In this document: positions 17,498-31,325 of the stretch, piece after piece
How positions within the stretch are numbered: position 1 is the first letter of the stretch
Layout: each line of letters begins with the position of its first letter
Origin: Streptomyces griseiscabiei
GTDB taxonomy: Bacteria > Actinomycetota > Actinomycetes > Streptomycetales > Streptomycetaceae
Assembly: GCF_020010925.1 (NCBI RefSeq)
Contig: NZ_JAGJBZ010000001.1
Location: 3,823,001-3,887,000 of the forward strand
Direction of reading: 5' to 3'
DNA length: 64,000 nt
Program-made: the position numbers and the translations under genes
Notes under the pieces: generated by a model
The model's database searches: none
The model's input: only the letters and a program-made list of their open reading frames with translations
What the model was told of the DNA's origin: nothing

Positions 17498-20400
17498 ATG
17501 AACAGTCCGTCGCGACGCACGGTGCTGGGCTCGGCCGGTGTCATCGGCCTCGGAACCCACCTGAAGTGGTCGGCCCCGGCCCACGCCGCTGAGAGCCCCG
17601 GCGAGGGCCCCGCCTTCGATACGGCTCCCGCGCGCTCCGCGCTCAATCGGCTGCTGCCCGGTCATGCCGGACAGTTCCGGCTCAGTCTGCTCGACCGCAG
17701 CGGCACCGTCGACCGGTTCCGTGTCACAGGCACCACCGGACGCGTCCAGGTGCGGGCCACCACACCGGCCACCCTGCTCATGGGCGTGCACTGGTACCTC
17801 AAGTACGTCTGCGGGGCGCACCTCGCCTGGAACGGCGGTCAACCGGACCTCCCGAAGCGCCTGCCCGCGCCCGCCCGGCCCCTGGAGAGATCCACCGCGC
17901 TCCCCCACCGCTTCGCGCTCAACGACACCAACGACGGCTACACCGCCCCGTACGCGGACTGGCCGTACTGGGAGCGCCAGATCGACCTGCTGGCGGCGCA
18001 CGGCTGCAACGAGGTGCTGGTCGTCGCCGGTATGGAGGCCGTCTACCACCGGCTGCTCAAGGACTTCGGCTACTCCGACGAGGAGTCCCGGGCCTGGCTC
18101 CCGGCCCCCTCGCACCAGCCGTGGTGGCTGCTGCAGAACCTCTCCGGCTACGGCGGCCCCCTCTCCCCCGGGCTGATCGCCCGCCGGGCCGCGCTGGGCC
18201 GGCGGATCGCCGACCGGCTGCGCGAGCTGGGCATGTCCCCGGTGCTGCCCGGCTACTACGGCCATGTCCCCAAGGAGTTCGTGGAGCGCAACGGCGGGGA
18301 CGCGCACGTCGTCCCGCAGGGCGTCTGGCACGGCTTCGAACGCCCCGACTGGCTCGACCCGCGCACCGACGCGTTCGCCCGGGTCGCCGCCTCCTTCTAC
18401 CGCCATGTGAAGGACGTCTTCGGGAAGGCGTCCCACTTCAAGATGGACCTCCTGCACGAGGGCGGCACGGCGGGCGACGTACCGGTGCCGGACGCGGCGC
18501 AGGGGGTGGAGCGCGCCCTCCGGAAGGCGCGGCCCGGTGCGACCTGGGTGATCCTCGGCTGGCAGGAGAACCCGCTGCCGGAGCTGCTGGACGCCATCGA
18601 CCGGTCGCGGATGCTGATCGTGGACGGTGTCTCCGACCGCTACGCCAGTGTCACCGACCGCGAACGCGACTGGGGCGGCACCCCGTACTGCTTCGGCACG
18701 ATCCCCAACTTCGGCGGCCGGACGACGATCGGGGCCCGCGCGCACCTGTGGAACGACAAGTTCTTCGCCTGGCGGGACAAGGCGGGCAGCGCGCTCGCCG
18801 GTACGGCGTATCTGCCGGAGGCCACCGACCGCGACCCGGCGGCCTTCGAGCTCTTCTCCGAACTGGCCTGGACACCGCGGAAGCCCGACCGCGCGGCCTG
18901 GTTCTCCTCGTACGCCGACTTCCGCTACGGCGGCCGTGACGCCTCCGCCCGCGCGGCGTGGCGGGCGCTGCACGACACCGCCTACCAGCAGCGGGCCGTG
19001 GAGCGCAGCGACCCGCACGACTCCCTGTTCTGCGCCCGCCCCGACCTGGCCGCGAGCCGGGCCGCCGAGTACGCGCCGCGGACCCTGACGTACGACCCGG
19101 GCCGCTTCGACGCGGCCCTCACCGGGCTGCTGGGCGTGGCGGGCGGGCTGCGCCGCAGCCCGGCGTATCGGTACGACGTGGTGGACGTGGCCCGGCAGGC
19201 GCTGGCGCACCGCAGCCGGCAGTACCTTCCGCAGCTGCGGGAGGCCTACCGGCGGGGGGATCTCGCGACCTTCCGCGCCCTCGCCACACTCTGGCTGCGG
19301 CTGATGCGGCTGTCCGACGAGGTGACGGGCACGAACGGGGCGTTCCTGCTCGGGCCGTGGGTGAACGACGCGCGAGCGCTGGCGACGAACGACGCCGAGC
19401 GGGCGGAGTTCGAGCGGACGGCGAAGGTGCTGATCACGGTGTGGGGCGGGCGGGCGACCTCGGACGCGGGCACGCTGCACGAGTACGGCAACCGGGAGTG
19501 GAACGGCCTGATGGCCGACTTCTACGTGCCGCGCTGGCAGAAGTGGCTCGACGCCCTGGAGGACGCGCTCGCCACGGGGACCGCACCGGCGCCCGTGGAC
19601 TGGTTCGCGTTCGAGGAGCCGTGGACGCGGGAGCGGAAGGACTATCCGCTGCGGCCGGTGGGGGACGCGTACCGGGCGGCGGCGCGGGTGCGGGACGTGC
19701 TGGCGCGGGCGCCGTACCAGGGAACGCTGACCGTCACCGCGGAGCCGCCGGTGCTGCCGCCCGGCGGGCGCGGACGGCTCTCGGCGGTCCTGCGGAACGT
19801 CAACGGGCTGCGGGCGACGGGGCGTGTGGACTTCGCGCTCGACGGGTTCGACGGAACGGCCGAGCCGGAGGGGCCGACATCGTTGCCGAGCGTCGCGGCG
19901 GCGGGCACGGGGACCGCGCGCTGGCGGGTGGGCGCCCCGGGGGCACCGCTGGACCGGCCGCTCCGGCCGCTGCCGTACACGCTCACCGCGGCGTACGGGC
20001 CCCGGGGCGAGGACCGGGTGGAGGGCCGGTTCGACGGGACGCTCTTCGAGGCCGGGCCGTTGGGGGCCGGGTGGAGCACGTACACCAGCAACGGGGCCGT
20101 GTTCGGGCAGCTGGGGTCGCGGTTCGCCATCGACGGGGGCGGGGCGGATCTGTGGCGGGGTACGTCGGAGTTCGGCACGGCGTATCGGGCGGGGGCGCTG
20201 CGGGAGGGTACGGCTGCCACGCTTCGGGTCGACGCGCAGGCGGCGACCGGGAACTGGGCCCGGGCGGGGATCGTCGTGCGGAACCGGCTGGGGACCGCCG
20301 GGGCGGCGGGGTTCCTGAATCTGGCGGTCACTCCGGCGAACGGGGTGGTGTTGTCGTACGACAGTACGGGGGACGGGACGCTGGACACGTATCGGCGGAT

Positions 20401-20626
20401 CACGGGGGTGAAGGCGCCGGTGGTGTTGCGGTTGAGGCGGGTGGGGGTGGGGGCGTATGTGGGGGAGTTCTCCGTGGATGGCGGGGGGAGCTGGCGGGAG
20501 GTGGCGTCCGTGAGTGTGCCGGGGGCGGTGGGGGCGGGGCAGGATGTGGGGTTGTTCATGAGTGCGACGAACGGGGGGAGTGGGGGTCGGGGGCTGGTGG
20601 AGTTCAGTGGGTGGTCGCTCGCGTGA
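17498..20626 (+). CDS. Exported alpha-N-acetylglucosaminidase (GH89, NAGLU-like)
   Basis: 1042 aa. A twin-arginine signal (SRRTVLGSAGVIGLG) is followed by the NAGLU N-terminal alpha-beta domain (about residues 40-125), the TIM barrel (125-480, with HRFALNDTNDGYTAPYADW, WERQIDLLAAHGCNEVL, GVWHGF, HFKMDLLHEGG and FGTIPNFGGR) and the all-helical C-terminal domain (480-760). A further ~280 residues contain NEW3-like and concanavalin-like beta domains. GH89 enzymes release terminal alpha-linked GlcNAc, e.g. from mucin-type or heparan-like glycans. Export by Tat suggests it folds before secretion. No related sugar transporter lies nearby. It stands alone, followed by inverted-repeat element B. Confidence 0.9.
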   Translation: MNSPSRRTVLGSAGVIGLGTHLKWSAPAHAAESPGEGPAFDTAPARSALNRLLPGHAGQFRLSLLDRSGTVDRFRVTGTTGRVQVRATTPATLLMGVHWYLKYVCGAHLAWNGGQPDLPKRLPAPARPLERSTALPHRFALNDTNDGYTAPYADWPYWERQIDLLAAHGCNEVLVVAGMEAVYHRLLKDFGYSDEESRAWLPAPSHQPWWLLQNLSGYGGPLSPGLIARRAALGRRIADRLRELGMSPVLPGYYGHVPKEFVERNGGDAHVVPQGVWHGFERPDWLDPRTDAFARVAASFYRHVKDVFGKASHFKMDLLHEGGTAGDVPVPDAAQGVERALRKARPGATWVILGWQENPLPELLDAIDRSRMLIVDGVSDRYASVTDRERDWGGTPYCFGTIPNFGGRTTIGARAHLWNDKFFAWRDKAGSALAGTAYLPEATDRDPAAFELFSELAWTPRKPDRAAWFSSYADFRYGGRDASARAAWRALHDTAYQQRAVERSDPHDSLFCARPDLAASRAAEYAPRTLTYDPGRFDAALTGLLGVAGGLRRSPAYRYDVVDVARQALAHRSRQYLPQLREAYRRGDLATFRALATLWLRLMRLSDEVTGTNGAFLLGPWVNDARALATNDAERAEFERTAKVLITVWGGRATSDAGTLHEYGNREWNGLMADFYVPRWQKWLDALEDALATGTAPAPVDWFAFEEPWTRERKDYPLRPVGDAYRAAARVRDVLARAPYQGTLTVTAEPPVLPPGGRGRLSAVLRNVNGLRATGRVDFALDGFDGTAEPEGPTSLPSVAAAGTGTARWRVGAPGAPLDRPLRPLPYTLTAAYGPRGEDRVEGRFDGTLFEAGPLGAGWSTYTSNGAVFGQLGSRFAIDGGGADLWRGTSEFGTAYRAGALREGTAATLRVDAQAATGNWARAGIVVRNRLGTAGAAGFLNLAVTPANGVVLSYDSTGDGTLDTYRRITGVKAPVVLRLRRVGVGAYVGEFSVDGGGSWREVASVSVPGAVGAGQDVGLFMSATNGGSGGRGLVEFSGWSLA

Positions 20627-20646
20627 CGGGGTGGGGGTGCCTGATG

Positions 20647-20850
20647 CGTCGGCGGGTGCGGGTCCGGTGGGGCTTCTCGCGCAGTTCCCCGCGCCCCTGA
20701 AAAGCACGGGCTGCGCCCCGTGCTTTTCAGGCCCGCCGCCGCTCGCCTTCCAGGGCCGCGGGGACCTGGTCTTCCAGGCCCGCAGGGGCCTGGTTTTCTA
20801 GGGGCGCGGGGAACTGCGCGAGAAGCCCCACCGGGCCGCACCCGCCGACG
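20647..20850. repeat. Intergenic long inverted-repeat element B
   Basis: Arms 20647-20698 and 20800-20850 are nearly perfect complements over ~51 bases and share the core GCGCAGTTCCCCGCGCCCC with element A. Next to the left arm is a hairpin CTGAAAAGCACGGG...CCCGTGCTTTTCAG (20697-20730); in element A the same hairpin lies next to the right arm, so B is inverted relative to A. Starts 21 bases after the GH89 stop codon. Confidence 0.85.
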
Positions 20851-20912
20851 AATCCCGCACCCCCCGAGCTACCGGGCGCCCCAACCCATGACCATCCGAC
20901 CATTCGCTCGTT

Positions 20913-22859
20913 TTGCTGAACGTGCAGTCACAGGATGTCGCCCCGCCCCCCGCCTCCTCCCGCGCCCAGGAGCGGCTCGTGGCCGTCGAGGACGCGGAGG
21001 CCGCGCTCGTCGAGCACTATCCGCGATTGGTCCGGCTGGCCTATCTGACGTTGCCGCCGAGCCTGGGCCGCAACCGCCGGGTGCTGACGGCGCACGCGCT
21101 GACGCAGCGGGCGTTGCCGAGGGGGCGCAAGTCCTCGGCGTCCCTCATCCCGGCGCAGGCGACGGGGCGCGAGCGCAACCCCGGGTACGCCTACGTCCGG
21201 CTCCAGGTCGTCCGCACCGCGCTGGAGGCGGGCCTGCCGCTGCGGCGCAGGGCGTGGCCGAAGCGCTCGCAGCTGCCGCCGCTGCTGCCGCAGGTGTGGG
21301 GGCTGCGGCTCTTCCCCCGCTCCGGCGGCGCCGACGAACTCGCCCTGGACCAGCGGCTGTCGGCGCTCTCCGCCCCGGCGCGGGCGGCCTATGTCCTACG
21401 GGGGCTGGAGAAGCTCCCGGACACGGCGGTCGGGGCGCTCCTCGAAGAGGTCGGCGTCGGTGATCCGGCCGCCGCGCTGCAGGAGGCCGACGCCGTCCCG
21501 GCGCAGGAGTACCCGCTGCTCTCCTCCCCCGAGTTCGACCCCTGTTCGCTGCACGCCCGTCCCACGGATCTGATGCGCCGCCGCCAGCACACGAAGGCCG
21601 CGCTGGCCGCCACGGCCGCGGTGGTCGTGTGCGGGGCGCTGCTCGGGCTGCCCGGCGAGGGGTGGGGGCCCGACGGCGCGGCGGCACCGCCGTACGCGCT
21701 GAACCCCGCGTCCCAGGCCGCCCTTGATCCCCAGCAGTTGACGACGGCCTCGGCCACGGCGTGGCAGGCGACGGGGCGGACCGACTTCACCACCTGGCCC
21801 GCGCGCGGCGATCTCGTCAAGGACCGGGCCCTGTTGCGGCGGGCCCTCGCGGTCTGGGCCCGCCCCGGCGAGTCCGTGCAGGTCGCGGTCACCCTCGGGA
21901 CCCAGGCCGGTCCCCCGCCGGGCCCGCCGCAGCTGCTGTACGCGGGCCGGGTCGACAACCTCCGGGTCGTCCTCCTGCACGACGGTCTGCGCATCGCGCG
22001 GTACGCCGAGCCCTTGGACGACCCGGGCCTCGCCGCCCTGGACCTGACCCGGGTCGACGGGGCGACCGGCGCCGGCGCGAGCGCCCTGGTGCTGGGCCGG
22101 TCCGACGGCAACGTCCGCTATCTGACGGCGCCCTGGGTGCGCGGGGCGGCCGTACGGGATCTGGCGAAGCCCGAGGCGCCGGTGCGGAAGCTGGCGCTGA
22201 CGAAGGACGGCACGACGGCACCGTTCGCCAGCCCGGCGCTGCGGACCGGGGAGTGCCGGTCGTGGGACGTGCTGCAGCTGACCGACGCCACGGGCGGTAC
22301 GCGGCTGCTGACCGACCTGTCCGAGGTGACGCCGGCGGCGCTCACCGTGGGCCGCCCCTCGAAGGGGCCCGCCCGGGACGCCTCCGCCTCCCCCGCGACC
22401 TGGGCGCCCTTCGCCTGCTCCCTGGCCGCCGTGCGGTCGGGGGGCGTGCGGGCCGTGAACGCCTGGCAGTTCGCCCGGCAGCCGCTGCCCGACGGCAGCG
22501 GCCGGGCCGACTGGGTGTGCACCCGCACCGAGACCTGGCGGGGCGCGGGGACCCGGGCGATGACCCAGTTCAACACCCCGGCCGGCGCGTTCATCACGGC
22601 CGCCGCCGACGAGGTGCCCGCCTGCGGTCCGGCCGATCCGTACGTCCTCGCCGGCGGCCCCTGGAAGTCCGCCGCCGGTGACGCGTATCTGCTCGCCGCC
22701 GGCAGCAGGGGCACCGCCTCCCTCGAACTGAGCGGCGGGGTCAGCGGATCGGCGACGGGCAACCTCCTCGCCGTACCGGCCGAGGAGGGCGCGCAGGCCG
22801 AGTTGACGGGCAGGCTCGCGAGCGGCCGGGAGATCAAGGCGCTGCGGTCGGCCCCGTAG
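20913..22859 (+). CDS. Sigma-70-like domain fused to membrane anchor and exported domain
   Basis: 648 aa from TTG 20913; GTG 20979 has a better ribosome site (CAGGAG six bases upstream) and may be the true start. The N-terminal ~200 residues look like a degenerate ECF sigma factor: a sigma2-like LVEHYPRLVRLAYLTLPP, a helix YAYVRLQVVRTALE, and a sigma4-like LDQRLSALSAPARAAYVLRG (about 145-190), but the usual recognition helix is missing. Then come a basic MRRRQHTK stop-transfer, one membrane helix (about 229-247) and ~400 residues outside, containing paired cysteines (GECRSWD, FACSLAAV, WVCTRTE, VPACG). Function unknown; the layout suggests a membrane-held regulator or signal receiver. No separate anti-sigma gene is nearby. 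Confidence 0.75.
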   Translation: MLNVQSQDVAPPPASSRAQERLVAVEDAEAALVEHYPRLVRLAYLTLPPSLGRNRRVLTAHALTQRALPRGRKSSASLIPAQATGRERNPGYAYVRLQVVRTALEAGLPLRRRAWPKRSQLPPLLPQVWGLRLFPRSGGADELALDQRLSALSAPARAAYVLRGLEKLPDTAVGALLEEVGVGDPAAALQEADAVPAQEYPLLSSPEFDPCSLHARPTDLMRRRQHTKAALAATAAVVVCGALLGLPGEGWGPDGAAAPPYALNPASQAALDPQQLTTASATAWQATGRTDFTTWPARGDLVKDRALLRRALAVWARPGESVQVAVTLGTQAGPPPGPPQLLYAGRVDNLRVVLLHDGLRIARYAEPLDDPGLAALDLTRVDGATGAGASALVLGRSDGNVRYLTAPWVRGAAVRDLAKPEAPVRKLALTKDGTTAPFASPALRTGECRSWDVLQLTDATGGTRLLTDLSEVTPAALTVGRPSKGPARDASASPATWAPFACSLAAVRSGGVRAVNAWQFARQPLPDGSGRADWVCTRTETWRGAGTRAMTQFNTPAGAFITAAADEVPACGPADPYVLAGGPWKSAAGDAYLLAAGSRGTASLELSGGVSGSATGNLLAVPAEEGAQAELTGRLASGREIKALRSAP

Positions 22860-22944
22860 CCGAAGGGCCACTGGTCCGCACGGTGCGCACATCTCCATGT
22901 GATCCAGCCGTCGGCGGGCTGGAATCAATCGGTAAGGTGTTCGC

Positions 22945-23649
22945 ATGCGAACCGGTGCGCGCCGCAGGATGGGTGTGGAGGAGCGGCGGCAGCAGTTGAT
23001 CGGGGTCGCCCTGGAACTGTTCAGCCGGCGCTCGCCCGACGAGGTCTCCATCGACGAGATAGCGTCGGCGGCGGGCATCTCACGCCCGCTCGTCTACCAC
23101 TACTTCCCGGGCAAACTCAGCCTGTACGAGGCCGCGTTGACGCGTGCCTCGGACGATCTCGCGACCCGGTTCGTGGAGCCCCGGGAGGGCCCGCTCGGTG
23201 CCCGGCTGCTCCGGGTCACCCATCGCTTCTTCGACTTCGTCGACGCGCACGGCCCCGGTTTCTCGGCCCTGATGCGCGGCGGTCCGGCCGTCGGCTCGTC
23301 CCGCACCAACGCCCTCGTCGACGGGGTGCGGCAGGCCGCGTATGTCCAGATCCTGTCGCACCTGGACCCGGAGGCGGACACCGACGCCGTACCCGCCCGC
23401 CTAGAACTCGTGATCCGTTCCTGGATCTCCCTCGCCGAGTCCACGGCCCTCATCTGGCTGGACGGCCGCCGTATCCCGAGGCGCGAGCTGGAGATCCAGC
23501 TCGTCCACGACTTCGCGGCCCTGGCGGCGGTGAGTGCCGCCCAGGACGAGGAGATGGCGGCCCTGCTCCGCCGGGTTCTCGCCGACGAGCCGACGGACGG
23601 TCCGTTCAGCGACCTGGCAGGGCGCCTGGTGGCGTTGGCCGGCTACTGA
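22945..23649 (+). CDS. TetR/AcrR family transcriptional regulator
   Basis: 234 aa. The N-terminal HTH is typical: RRQQLIGVALELFSRR, DEVSIDEIASAAGISRPLVY, HYFPGKLSLYEAAL (about residues 12-62). The C-terminal ligand domain starts with a helical block and includes FFDFVDAHGPGFSALMRGG and ELVIRSWISLAE, the pattern of Streptomyces TetR proteins often linked to lipid or development genes. ATG 22945 was taken because the HTH begins soon after. The stop overlaps the convergent isomerase gene by seven bases. Target unknown. Confidence 0.9.
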   Translation: MRTGARRRMGVEERRQQLIGVALELFSRRSPDEVSIDEIASAAGISRPLVYHYFPGKLSLYEAALTRASDDLATRFVEPREGPLGARLLRVTHRFFDFVDAHGPGFSALMRGGPAVGSSRTNALVDGVRQAAYVQILSHLDPEADTDAVPARLELVIRSWISLAESTALIWLDGRRIPRRELEIQLVHDFAALAAVSAAQDEEMAALLRRVLADEPTDGPFSDLAGRLVALAGY

Positions 23650-24005
23650 GGGGCATCGAACTTCCGGTACGAGGGGTCGAGGTCCCGCACCTCCGCCGAC
23701 GCGTGCAACGCCAGTCCCACCGAGGGCTTCACATGCGCCCGGACCAGCTCCAGCACGTTCTCGGTCAGTGTCACCTTGGTGTCGTCGCTCCGCCCGGCGA
23801 GCAGCCCGAGCGTGACGTGGACGATCCCGTGGCCCTCCGTGTCGGGCCCGACCACCGTGTCCGCGGTCGGCCGGAACTGCGTCTTGCACGCCTCCGGCTT
23901 CGCGGCGGCGGTCCGTACGACCTCCTCGTGCAGGGCCTTGGCGAACGCGGGCCGGTCGAAGCCCTCGGCGAGGACGGCGGAGTAGTCAACAGTGATCTGC
24001 GGCAT
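23643..24005 (-). CDS. 5-carboxymethyl-2-hydroxymuconate delta-isomerase-like tautomerase
   Basis: 120 aa. MPQITVDYSA places Pro2 directly after the initiator Met, so removal of Met exposes the catalytic N-terminal proline of the tautomerase superfamily. Also present are FDRPAFAKALHEEVVR and a VHVTLGLLAGR strand, as in CHMI. CHMI acts in homoprotocatechuate breakdown, yet no other hpa genes are here, so the true substrate is uncertain. It starts four bases after the SpoIIE phosphatase stop, with GGGTGA overlapping that stop as its ribosome site, so the two are translationally coupled. Confidence 0.85.
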   Translation of the reverse strand: MPQITVDYSAVLAEGFDRPAFAKALHEEVVRTAAAKPEACKTQFRPTADTVVGPDTEGHGIVHVTLGLLAGRSDDTKVTLTENVLELVRAHVKPSVGLALHASAEVRDLDPSYRKFDAPQ

Positions 24006-24009
24006 GAGG

Positions 24010-25626
24010 TCACCCTAACCGCAGCCGCAACGCCAGCATCGCGATGTCGTCCTCCCGGTCCCGGCCGAAGCAGTGCAGCAGGGTGTCGCACAGCGCGGCC
24101 GTCCCGGCCGGGGCGTCCGCCGCGGCGGCCCGCAACTGCTCCAGGGAGAGCGAGAGATCGATGCCCCGGGTCTCCACCAGCCCGTCCGTGACCATGAGCA
24201 GCCGGTCCGTCGGCCACAGCACCGTCTCCGTGGGCTCGGGCCGGTCGAGGCCCAGCCCGAGGAGCGGCCCGGCGGCCTTCACATACTCGGCCTCGCCGGA
24301 GTCGCGGACGATCAGCGGCGGGATATGGCCCGCGTTGGCGATGCGTACCCGTCCGGTGCCCGGCTCGACGAGGGCCAGGCAGACGGTCGCGGTGGCCTCG
24401 GGGTGGTAGTGCTGCAGCATCCGGTCGAGCCGCAGGGCGAGCGCCGCCGGGTCGGACCGCTCCACGCAGTACGCGCGCAGGGCGTGCCGGATCTCCACCA
24501 TCACGGTGGCCGCGTCCAGCGAGTGCCCCACGACGTCGCCGACGGCGGTGAGGAGGCCGTCGGGGGTGGACAGGGCCGCGTAGAAGTCACCGCCGATCTC
24601 GGTCTGCCGGGACGCGGGCACATACCGGACGACGACTTCGAGGCCGGGGAACTCGGGCACCCGCTTGGGCAGGAAGCTGTGCTGGAGGGTGAGCGCGACA
24701 TGCCGCTCGACCTGGTACATGAGCAGGGGCTGCGCGGCCAGCGCGGTGGCCTGGGCGAGCCGGGCGACCAGACCGGCGGCGTCCGACGCCGTGCTCCGGG
24801 CGCCGCGCACGGGGGTGGCGACGCAGACCGGCGTACCGCTCTCGGTGCGGGCGAGGACGAGCCGGGCGTCCTCGGTGACACCGGGCCGGAAGAAACCGGC
24901 GGGCCACAGGGGTGCGGGCACGACCGTGTCGTCGGGTCCGGGGTCGCCGTCGGTGACACCGCGGATGAGCCGGGCCACGGTCTCGTGCGCGCCGGCGTCG
25001 GGGAGGGTGGTGCGGGCGCGGGCCCGGGAGGTGCCGCTGTAGAGGTGGCCGTCCTCGCCGAGCACGAACACGGCGGCGGGCGAGCGGGTGAGCCGGGCGG
25101 CGCCCTCGGCGGCGGCCCCGGCCAGCTCCTCCAGGGTGCGGGCGGCCTGGACGTCGACGATGGTCTCGGAGAGCAGGGTGAGCCGTCGTACGAGGGCCTC
25201 CGCGCCGCCCCGCATCCGGGCGCCGCGGACGGCCGCGCGGACGACCGCCTGGATCTCCTCCGGTTCGGCGGGGACCGTGAGATAGGCCTCGCCGCCCGCG
25301 TCGAGTCCCCGGCAGCGGTCGCCGGGTGCGACGGAGGCGGCGGAGAAGTGGACGACGGGCAGGGCCGCCGTCGGGGGCCGGGCCTTGAGGCGGCGGCAGA
25401 GCTCGAAGCCGCTCATGTCGGGCAGGCCCACGTCGACCAGGGCCACATCGGGCAGGGCTCCCGAGCGGAGCCGCTGTTCGAGTTCGGCGAGGGCCTCACC
25501 GGCGCTGGCGACGGGGACGACGCGGTGTCCGGCCCGGCGCAGCACCGCGCCCATCGCGTACCGGCCGGCGGGCGCGTCGTCGACCACCATGACCGTGGTG
25601 CTTGCAACGTCGGCCGGCAGGCTCAT
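24010..25626 (-). CDS. REC-GAF-SpoIIE (PP2C) serine phosphatase
   Basis: 538 aa. Domains in order: receiver (about 10-130; acidic pair VVDD, phospho-Asp in LVDVGLPDMSG), a helical linker with a GAF-like region (about 145-320), and a PP2C-type SpoIIE domain (about 335-538) with EIGGDFYAA, VGDVVGHSLDAA, NAGHIPPLIV, TDGLVETRG and DREDDIAML metal-binding motifs. Such proteins dephosphorylate anti-anti-sigma factors in partner-switching cascades. No STAS or RsbW-type gene is adjacent, so the target is remote. The penultimate codon is TTA, rare in Streptomyces and read by the bldA tRNA. The following isomerase gene is coupled to it. Confidence 0.9.
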   Translation of the reverse strand: MSLPADVASTTVMVVDDAPAGRYAMGAVLRRAGHRVVPVASAGEALAELEQRLRSGALPDVALVDVGLPDMSGFELCRRLKARPPTAALPVVHFSAASVAPGDRCRGLDAGGEAYLTVPAEPEEIQAVVRAAVRGARMRGGAEALVRRLTLLSETIVDVQAARTLEELAGAAAEGAARLTRSPAAVFVLGEDGHLYSGTSRARARTTLPDAGAHETVARLIRGVTDGDPGPDDTVVPAPLWPAGFFRPGVTEDARLVLARTESGTPVCVATPVRGARSTASDAAGLVARLAQATALAAQPLLMYQVERHVALTLQHSFLPKRVPEFPGLEVVVRYVPASRQTEIGGDFYAALSTPDGLLTAVGDVVGHSLDAATVMVEIRHALRAYCVERSDPAALALRLDRMLQHYHPEATATVCLALVEPGTGRVRIANAGHIPPLIVRDSGEAEYVKAAGPLLGLGLDRPEPTETVLWPTDRLLMVTDGLVETRGIDLSLSLEQLRAAAADAPAGTAALCDTLLHCFGRDREDDIAMLALRLRLG

Positions 25627-25651
25627 GAGGCTCTCGTCGTCCCTGGAGGTG

Positions 25652-25689
25652 GGGTGGCGCGGGCCGTTCCCTCTCCGCCCGCGCCACCC
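25652..25689 (-). terminator. Terminator after the amylase-pullulanase gene
   Basis: GGGTGGCGCGGGC (25652-25664) pairs perfectly with GCCCGCGCCACCC (25677-25689), just downstream of the pullulanase stop at 25701 on the minus strand. Confidence 0.8.
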
Positions 25690-25700
25690 AAACTAGCGCT

Positions 25701-31124
<5,424 letters not shown>

Positions 31125-31191
31125 AGATGGACTCCTTGCGATGACGGCTCTGGTGGGTCCGACCCCGCGCGACCGTATCGCCGCCGAAAGG

Positions 31192-31202
31192 TTTTCAGCA
31201 AG
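31192..31202 (+). promoter_or_regulatory. Putative MalR operator, pullulanase promoter
   Basis: TTTTCAGCAAG, about 70 bases upstream of the pullulanase GTG, matches the shared core YTTKCAGCAAG also found ahead of the alpha-amylase gene and malE. Flanking CTTTCAAG-like sequence (31205-31213) may be a second half-site. Confidence 0.6.
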
Positions 31203-31263
31203 AGTCTTGAAAGTAACGGTAAGTGCTTTCAGATGCCTTCGGGCGGCGGGGAAGGCGCCGACA

Positions 31264-31305
31264 CCCCGCCCGCGCGTTGCCGGACACCGCAACGCGCGGG
31301 CGGGG
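31264..31305 (-). terminator. Alpha-amylase terminator
   Basis: CCCCGCCCGCGCGTTGC (31264-31280), 8-base loop, GCAACGCGCGGGCGGGG (31289-31305): perfect 17-bp stem just downstream of the amylase stop at 31326. Confidence 0.9.
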
Positions 31306-31325
31306 GTGGGGAGGTGACGGAACCG

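Noticed and set aside
17459..20707. 1082-codon minus-strand frame opposite the GH89 gene
   Set aside because: Low-complexity Pro/Arg composition and exact overlap with a gene of clear family identity.
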